Assembly: GCA_963826505.1 (NCBI GenBank)
Contig: CAWGXG010000009.1
Coordinates: forward strand, 62,001-126,000
Source of the DNA: CAWGXG01 sp963826505
GTDB lineage: Bacteria; Chloroflexota; Anaerolineae; Aggregatilineales; Aggregatilineaceae
Reading direction: 5' to 3'
DNA: 64,000 nt
Shown: positions 61,242 to 64,000 of the stretch, in pieces
Layout: the number at the start of each line of letters is the position of its first letter
Numbering within the stretch: position 1 is the stretch's first letter
Made by a program: the position numbers and the translations under genes
The notes under the pieces: model-generated
The model's database searches: none
Told to the model about the DNA's origin: nothing
Seen by the model: the letters and a program-made list of their open reading frames with translations, nothing else

Positions 61242-62420
61242 ATGACGCGTAGAACGGTTCATTTGTTAGGCATGGTGGTGCTGTTGGCGGCCTTGCTGCC
61301 CGGCTTGCAGATGCTGCCAGCAGCCGCGTCTGATACCGTCGTGATCGGGTTGTCGGTCCTTAATTCGACCGATGCCTTCAGCCTGGGTATGAGCAAGGGC
61401 GCGCAGGCTGCCGCCGATGATCTGCAAATCGATCTGGTGGTCAAGAGCGCGGACGGCGACGCGGCGGCTGAGCTGGCTAACGTGCAAGACCTGATCGACC
61501 AGGGTGTCGACGCGCTGGTGATCGATCCGCTGGATGAAGGCAGCGCGGCTGCGATCGCGGCTGCGAATGAGGCGGGCATCCCCGTGCTGTTGGTGGGCGT
61601 GGACGTCAGCCCGACCATGTTCGAAGCTGACGTGGTGGCCTCAGTCAGCCCTGATAACCTGCAAGGCGGTTGGCTCGGTGCCAGCGTGCTGTGTGACGCG
61701 CTGCAGGCCAGCGGGGTGGCCGTGGAATTGGTGGGCGATCCGATGGTGCAGTCTGCGGTGGAACGTGCGGACGGCTTCAATCAATACATGAGCGCGCATT
61801 GTGTCGGTGTTACCGTCCAGACGTTCGACACGGTCGGTATGGATCACGACGCGTTGGTGGATGCGTTTGTGGATTATGTGCGCGGCAACACAGTCAATGG
61901 CGTGTTCGCCTATGATGACGTGAGCACGCTGGCCGCGCTGGAAGCCACGATCATCGCGCGCCAGGGTGGTATCAGCTTCGTGGGCTTCGACGCGACCGAC
62001 GACGCCATGTCGGCCTTGCAGCAGGGGCGCTTGCAGGCAATCGTGACTCCCTCCGGGTGGGCGTTGGGCGCGGTAGCCGTGGACGCGGCCAACTCGGCGG
62101 CCAATGGCACGCAGATCCCGGCAGACATCCGTGTCGAGCTGGGCCTGCTGACGCTCGACTCGGTATCTATGTTCCGCGACCCCGGCAGCGGTAAGTTTGA
62201 GGGCGATCCGCGCGAAGGCGACTTCGAAGGCGGCCCCGGCAGCGGCAGCTTTGAGGGCGGCCCAGGTTCGGGCCGGTTCGAAGGCGGCCCCGGCAGTGGC
62301 CGGTTCGAGGGTGGTCCGGGTTCGGGTCATTTCGAAGGCGGCCCCGGCAGTGGCAGCTTTGAGGGCGGTCCAGGTTCGGGCCGGTTCGAAGGTGGCCCCG
62401 GGTCGGGCAGTTTCGAGTAA
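61242..62420 (+). CDS. RbsB-like periplasmic sugar-binding protein with repetitive Gly/Pro tail
   Basis: 392 residues, AAGGAGA before the ATG. Signal peptide 1-29 (HLLGMVVLLAALLPGLQMLP). Residues ~32-305 are a type I periplasmic binding fold (VVIGLSVLNSTDAFSLGMSK, VDALVIDPLDEGSAAAIAAA, GVFAYDDVSTLAALEATI, GFDATDDAMSALQQGRLQAI), as in ribose/autoinducer-type binding proteins and LacI-type sensors. The last 82 residues are nine copies of a nine-residue unit FEGGPGSGx, the first two degenerate. No lipobox and no transporter genes nearby. The tail may bind a surface or another protein. An upstream TATAAT (61076-61081) and TTGACA (61176-61181) are candidate promoter parts. Confidence 0.85.
   Translation: MTRRTVHLLGMVVLLAALLPGLQMLPAAASDTVVIGLSVLNSTDAFSLGMSKGAQAAADDLQIDLVVKSADGDAAAELANVQDLIDQGVDALVIDPLDEGSAAAIAAANEAGIPVLLVGVDVSPTMFEADVVASVSPDNLQGGWLGASVLCDALQASGVAVELVGDPMVQSAVERADGFNQYMSAHCVGVTVQTFDTVGMDHDALVDAFVDYVRGNTVNGVFAYDDVSTLAALEATIIARQGGISFVGFDATDDAMSALQQGRLQAIVTPSGWALGAVAVDAANSAANGTQIPADIRVELGLLTLDSVSMFRDPGSGKFEGDPREGDFEGGPGSGSFEGGPGSGRFEGGPGSGRFEGGPGSGHFEGGPGSGSFEGGPGSGRFEGGPGSGSFE
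62172..62417 (+). repeat. 27-base in-frame tandem repeat
   Basis: About nine units of a 27-base repeat coding FEGGPGSG plus a variable residue (S, R, H or K). The first two copies are worn, the last seven nearly identical, with silent differences that show recent expansion. Confidence 0.9.
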
Positions 62421-62459
62421 ACACGCAGGGCTGTCAGCCCTGACCATCAAGCATAACCA

Positions 62460-62493
62460 AACGCCGCTCCTGGCTCCGAGGGCGGCGTTTTTA
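62460..62493. terminator. intrinsic terminator between convergent genes
   Basis: AACGCCGC arm (62460-62467) pairs with GGCGGCGTT (62481-62489), then TTTTT. A separate perfect hairpin CAGGGCT-gtc-AGCCCTG lies at 62426-62442. Confidence 0.75.
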
Positions 62494-62515
62494 TGTGCAT
62501 GCGGTAATGGCGATC

Positions 62516-64000
62516 CTACGGGTATTCGATCGCCCCGATATCGCACTGACCGTCGCTGCGCGCGTTCCCGCGCTGATCGGTGGCCGGGCACGGCGCGCTG
62601 CCCACGTTGATCGCGGCGCTGTTCGACCGCAGCGGGTAATACGCGGGCGCGCCGGTCGCGGCGTTGAGCTGCGGATTCCCCGAAGTGGGCGGCGGCGAGA
62701 AGCCGCACAGGGATGAGTTCCATTCCAAATTGGTGCCGCCGTCGGTGACGGGCGACATACAGTTGCCTGAAGTCGAATTGGCGACGAGGGTGTTGTGCAG
62801 CGTCAGCGCGCCGCCCATGAAGTCGACCCCGTAAGCGTTGTCCGCCAGCGTAACATTGTTGACCGCTACCGTGCCGCCGTTGACGCGCAGCCCGGTGTCC
62901 GTATTCGCTCCGAAGGTCGTGTTGGTGATAGTCGCGCTGCCCGCGGACACCTGGACGCCAATCCGGTTGGTGAAAAAGGCCGACCGGGTGACCGTCAGCG
63001 AGGTGCCGCCGCTGTGCATGGCGCGGTTGCTGTTGTTGGCGAACGCGCTGGTCGTCACGGTCAGCGCCCCGTCATTGTGCACGGTGGACAGCGTGCCCGT
63101 TGACCCGCCGTTAAACGTGCTGCCCGTGATCGAGGTTGTCCCGGCGTTGTAAATCGCATCGCCGATGCTGGACGCGTTGTTCGAAAACGTGCTGCTGTTG
63201 ACGGTCAGCGTGCTGCCCGCCGCGTTATAGATCGCCCCGCCGTTCCAGCCGCCCACGTCCTGGGTGCGATTGTTGGAGAGCGTGCAGTTCGTTACGGTCA
63301 GGTTCCCGCCGTTGTTGGCGATCCCGCCGCCGTTGCTGGCCGCGTAGCCATTGGCGATGGTCATGCCGCTAATCGTCACCGTGCCCGGCCCCACGTCGAA
63401 CATGCGCGTCAGGTTGCCCCCGCTGACCGTCAGCGATCCCGCGCCAGGACCGTTAATCGTGAGGTTGCCGCTGACCGGCAATGGCGATCCGACCGTGATC
63501 GTGCCCGTGACGGTGAAGACGATCGGCTTGCCCGGCAGCGACGCCGCCACACTGAGCGCTTCGCGCAGCGTGCAGCCGCCGGTCGCGCACAGGCCGTCGC
63601 CCGGATCGCTGAGCGACGAGACGGTGATGTCCGGATCGCAGGCATCGCCGATACCGTCGCCGTCGGCGTCCGTCTGGAGCGGATTGGGAACGGCCGGGCA
63701 GTTGTCGCAGGCGTCACCAAACGGGTCGGCGTCACTGTTGGCCTGAGATGGATTGGGGATCACCGGGCAGTTGTCGTACGGATCGCTCACGCTGTCGGCG
63801 TCGGTGTCAAGCGCCACTCCGGCGCTGATCGAGACGCTGTAGCCGGACCACAGGTCGAAATCGATAGTGCGCCCGCTGGCGTTGACGTCGCTGTCCCCGC
63901 CCGGAGTGGTGAAAACGAAGCCGTCAGGCAGTGAATAGGTCACGTAGTATCTACCGGGGTTGGTCCATCCCGCAAAGCCCGAAGTCATGCTGGAGATCAC
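62516..64000 (-). CDS. CSLREA-domain beta-helix surface protein with TSP3 repeats, N-terminus cut by window edge
   Basis: 494 residues visible; the frame is open at the right edge. Order: a strand-rich domain (YYVTYSLPDGFVFTTPGGDS), two thrombospondin type 3 Ca-binding repeats (DTDADSVSDPYDNCP, TDADGDGIGDACDPD), the CSLREA domain (DGLCATGGCTLREALSVAAS), then a right-handed parallel beta-helix of repeated N-x-G-x-L turns (SGGNLTRMFDVGPGTVTISG, NNASSIGDAIYNAGTTSI), ending QCDIGAIEYP, the normal end of this class. No sorting signal is visible. It is an exported adhesion or carbohydrate-binding type protein, by analogy. Confidence 0.88.
   Translation of the reverse strand: MISSMTSGFAGWTNPGRYYVTYSLPDGFVFTTPGGDSDVNASGRTIDFDLWSGYSVSISAGVALDTDADSVSDPYDNCPVIPNPSQANSDADPFGDACDNCPAVPNPLQTDADGDGIGDACDPDITVSSLSDPGDGLCATGGCTLREALSVAASLPGKPIVFTVTGTITVGSPLPVSGNLTINGPGAGSLTVSGGNLTRMFDVGPGTVTISGMTIANGYAASNGGGIANNGGNLTVTNCTLSNNRTQDVGGWNGGAIYNAAGSTLTVNSSTFSNNASSIGDAIYNAGTTSITGSTFNGGSTGTLSTVHNDGALTVTTSAFANNSNRAMHSGGTSLTVTRSAFFTNRIGVQVSAGSATITNTTFGANTDTGLRVNGGTVAVNNVTLADNAYGVDFMGGALTLHNTLVANSTSGNCMSPVTDGGTNLEWNSSLCGFSPPPTSGNPQLNAATGAPAYYPLRSNSAAINVGSAPCPATDQRGNARSDGQCDIGAIEYP

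Noticed and set aside
62172..62417. CRISPR-like or noncoding tandem repeat
   Set aside because: 27-base units are contiguous with no spacers and stay in frame as a protein tail.

Overview
The window is GC-rich bacterial chromosome with no rRNA, no CRISPR array and no recognisable transposase. The gene mix suggests a member of the Chloroflexota, probably an Anaerolineae-like aerobic heterotroph: a BTAD-type regulator with a decayed MalT-like ATPase domain, a Ser/Thr kinase-nSTAND-WD40 giant protein, CSLREA/beta-helix surface proteins, several sugar ABC transporters, an A2-type caa3 oxidase and multiheme cytochromes c. The lineage is an inference from gene content, not from a marker search.

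Layout. 0-6.2 kb: edge-truncated lipoprotein (-), BTAD regulator, HEXXH hydrolase, DnaJ-domain membrane protein with a zinc-ribbon partner (-), polytopic membrane protein, small unknown gene. 6.2-6.5 kb: two tRNA-Ser genes (-) with their own promoter and terminator. 6.9-11.5 kb: glycerol-1-phosphate-dehydrogenase-like enzyme, UDP-sulfoquinovose synthase (-), secreted beta-propeller glycosidase, flavin-binding oxidase (-). 11.7-12.0 kb: a compact promoter-peptide-terminator unit. 12.1-20.2 kb: mutS2, a cytochrome c pair (monoheme plus duplicated pentaheme = decaheme), and tex, badly frame-broken as read. 20.2-24 kb: PadR-controlled ABC exporter (-) and a BaiN-like flavoprotein. 24.3-30.2 kb: a BMP-type nucleoside/sugar ABC uptake system whose ATPase gene is interleaved with pieces of an RDD-like membrane protein. 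30.4-33.6 kb: two M1 metallopeptidases (-). 33.8-37.3 kb: carbohydrate ABC transporter (binding protein, two permeases). 37.4-42.5 kb: DUF4919 gene and caa3 oxidase genes coxB-coxA-coxC-coxD. 42.7-47.3 kb: a multi-PAS/GAF histidine kinase overlapping a REC-kinase hybrid. 47.3-55.9 kb: hypE (-), two glycosyltransferases, a MocR regulator, an alpha/beta hydrolase, pdxS and an unknown gene (-). 56.3-62.4 kb: the 1558-residue kinase-nSTAND-WD40 protein and a sugar-binding protein with a repetitive Gly/Pro tail. 62.5-64 kb: edge-truncated CSLREA/beta-helix protein (-).

Two themes run across the window. First, about a dozen genes are interrupted by apparent single-base insertions. Nearly every break I could place is +1 on the coding strand; two sites in tex fit +2 or -1. 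This suggests residual insertion errors in a long-read assembly rather than gene decay, so those proteins are described after mentally removing the extra base. Second, at 27-30 kb two unrelated coding sequences alternate in order. This is the strangest structure here, either an assembly chimera of two alleles or a real mosaic.

Functionally the window shows aerobic respiration (caa3 oxidase plus cytochromes c), import of sugars or nucleosides, peptide hydrolysis outside the membrane, PLP synthesis (pdxS near a MocR regulator), glycolipid/glycan synthesis, and a large sensory and signalling repertoire.
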